Made by a program: the position numbers and the translations under genes
Part shown: piece by piece, positions 62,401-64,000 of the stretch
Layout: every line of letters starts with the position of its first letter
Numbering within the stretch: position 1 is the first letter of the stretch
Notes under the pieces: model-generated
What the model was told of the DNA's origin: nothing
What the model saw: the letters and a program-made list of their open reading frames with translations, nothing else
Databases searched by the model: none
Assembly (NCBI GenBank): GCA_030435675.1
Contig: CM059623.1
Span: forward strand, 11,812,092 to 11,876,091
Length of the DNA: 64,000 nt
Reading direction: 5' to 3'
From: Steinernema hermaphroditum
Taxonomy: Eukaryota; Nematoda; Chromadorea; Rhabditida; Steinernematidae

Positions 62401-64000
62401 TTTTTGGATGTTTTTTTACATGCTTGGAATGTTTCGAAGAATCGAAATTATACCGAATTCCGCGAGTTCTAACGCTCTACTACACCTGAGACAAACCTAG
62501 TCATTTTTGATAGCCTGTGGTTATTCGCTGAAATTTTAGAAAATTTTACATTTTAAATTAAATTTAAAAATTTTAAATTTTAGCCACTTTCTAATATCCT
62601 AAGTTCTAGCACCACATGATTCATATACTTCATACGGCTCCGTTAAACCTAAAAATCTGGACAGCAGAGATCCGGCACCGGAGCACCACACTTCTAAGGG
62701 ACCATTGTATACGGTGGATTTCGCTGAAATTCCACACACTAGTAGTACTAATTGAATGTAATACATATTCCTGGACCTTATCGGATTCTCAAAAGAGTTT
62801 CCAAAATCCAAAATCGAAGAACCGTCCTTATCGACTGGGTTATGAGTCAGCTGCGCACTTCATGTTCATCAGATAAAGGTTCCAAACCGTACAAGAAAAG
62901 TAAAATGTTATAGGTACTCATGCGGGACAGAAATATCCAACCCTCAAATGTCATAGATAGCTGAGGGGCCTCTAGATCAACCTAAATGTTTTTGTAAAAT
63001 TCTGCGATAAAGGGGCTTTTTACTATCGTGTTGCAATAGTGCACATTATTTTGTTTCAGGGTGTATGATAATCGTGAATACCGCTTTAATTTATGCCAGA
63101 GAGTCGGTCAAACTCTTTTATCACAAGACTCCCGAATCTTCGATACAAAGCGAATGTTTCCGACATGACTAATCTTCGTTTACACAAACATATCAAGTAT
63201 GTAAACTGTAAACCGCAGGGCATGCAAACTGCACTTTGTTCATTTTTAGCCATCACTATATGTCGAGCAATTTGTGATTCTCTCGATTCAGATTTTTTTG
63301 TCAAATTCCAAATCAGGTGATGACGATAAGATAATTTATTTCATGTTAGTCGACGGTCGACCGCGATGGTTAGGCGTTGATCGCTCATTCAGTCGAAACA
63401 GCGTCATTATTTATCGCGGTATTGATTCACTCCACTTGGATTAACTGTTGTTTTTCTGATCGAAAATCCATTTCCACATATATGTACTTTTTGAAATAGC
63501 AAACACCGTGTTTGCACCGCCTATAGAGTGTTCCTTTTTTGGCTCTTTCTGTTCGATATTATTTTGCTTTATTCTGTTTGTTTGCGTCCGCTTTCAAGCT
63601 CAGACAATGTCGTTTTCGTTCTACTTCCGGGATTTTGTTTTCCTATCTTCTTATCCGCTGCTTTGACCAAGTATATCTGGCCTGGTAACGGCGTTGTACT
63701 CGTTTTGCTGGGATCGTTTCGACACAGAGACTAAAGAGGTGGAAGACCCTCGAACCTGTCCAAGGTCCTTCCTTAAGCTCCTTTTTATTTTCGGCGATCC
63801 CGTTGGCGCACTTCATTTCAGGAGACCCTAGAACAATGCGTTCTTATTTACTAGGCGGTCTTACAGAGAATTACTTAATGCATTGAGTGACCACAAGGAA
63901 GTGTTCACGCTTAATCGTTTTTCATGAGACGTTCACACTTCCTTGTCTCTGTGATCATCTCTTCACGATTTCTTTGAATTACTAATGGACCAACTCGTAC
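59426..64000. other. Long interval without recognisable genes
   Basis: Short open frames occur (for example 60661-60852, 60953-61195 and 63528-63734, all plus strand) but none resembles a family or has convincing splice context. AT-only palindromic tracts lie at about 61636-61696 and 62525-62582. GC-richer sequence at 61820-62040 could be a promoter or 5' exon (possible donor near 62021). An inverted-repeat hairpin lies at 63890-63943. Confidence 0.45.

Overview
This window reads as a chromosomal segment from a rhabditid nematode. Genes are split by very short introns (mostly 40-60 bp) ending in TTTCAG or TTTTAG. Several start codons sit just behind an isolated acceptor of the kind used for spliced-leader trans-splicing, and genes lie head to tail at operon-like distances. 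A repeated family of short F-box-like proteins beginning MDxLPxxF is a type I associate with Steinernema and its relatives, so a Steinernema-like worm is my best guess, with moderate confidence. All gene models below were assembled by eye from reading frames and splice signals.

Layout. 0-1.3 kb: 3' part of eIF2B gamma. 1.5-2.9 kb: a 47-bp minisatellite and a CIR1 fragment. 2.9-5.7 kb: copy A of a segmental duplication (RacGAP-like gene plus truncated CIR1). 5.7-20 kb: dense mobile DNA, namely an envelope-like fragment, a fold-back element, LTR-like stretches, a FLYWCH-type element, an F-box-like gene, an element with minisatellite ends, a full-length pogo-like transposon whose long ends carry tRNA-like sequence, and a 5'-truncated Ty3 retrotransposon. 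19.5-23.7 kb (minus): an RS-rich gene, a truncated eIF2B gamma copy, mitoribosomal mS31 and a divergent malate dehydrogenase. 24-31 kb: BEL/Pao and Polinton debris with an 883-bp tandem duplication, then a compact five-exon gene of unknown function. 31-40 kb: a second F-box-like gene, copy B of the duplication with complete CIR1, a third RacGAP-like gene, RPC9 and a canonical malate dehydrogenase. 40-50 kb: a serpin-like gene, an orphan, an ABHD17-type hydrolase and a large RS/zinc-finger gene. 50-64 kb: four tRNA genes, decayed secreted-protein genes, a mariner relic and long stretches where I see no gene.

Common theme. Host genes have been copied in pieces. CIR1 sequence occurs four times, the RacGAP-like gene three times, eIF2B gamma twice, malate dehydrogenase twice and the F-box-like gene four times (two complete copies, one decayed copy and one fragment), often with a breakpoint inside an exon and next to an inverted repeat. 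One RacGAP-like copy lies between about 62-bp inverted repeats. The most unusual items are that arrangement, the pogo element with tRNA-like ends, the Ty3 polyprotein with a dUTPase-like tail, and the malate dehydrogenase paralogue that lost ligand-binding residues while keeping a transit peptide.
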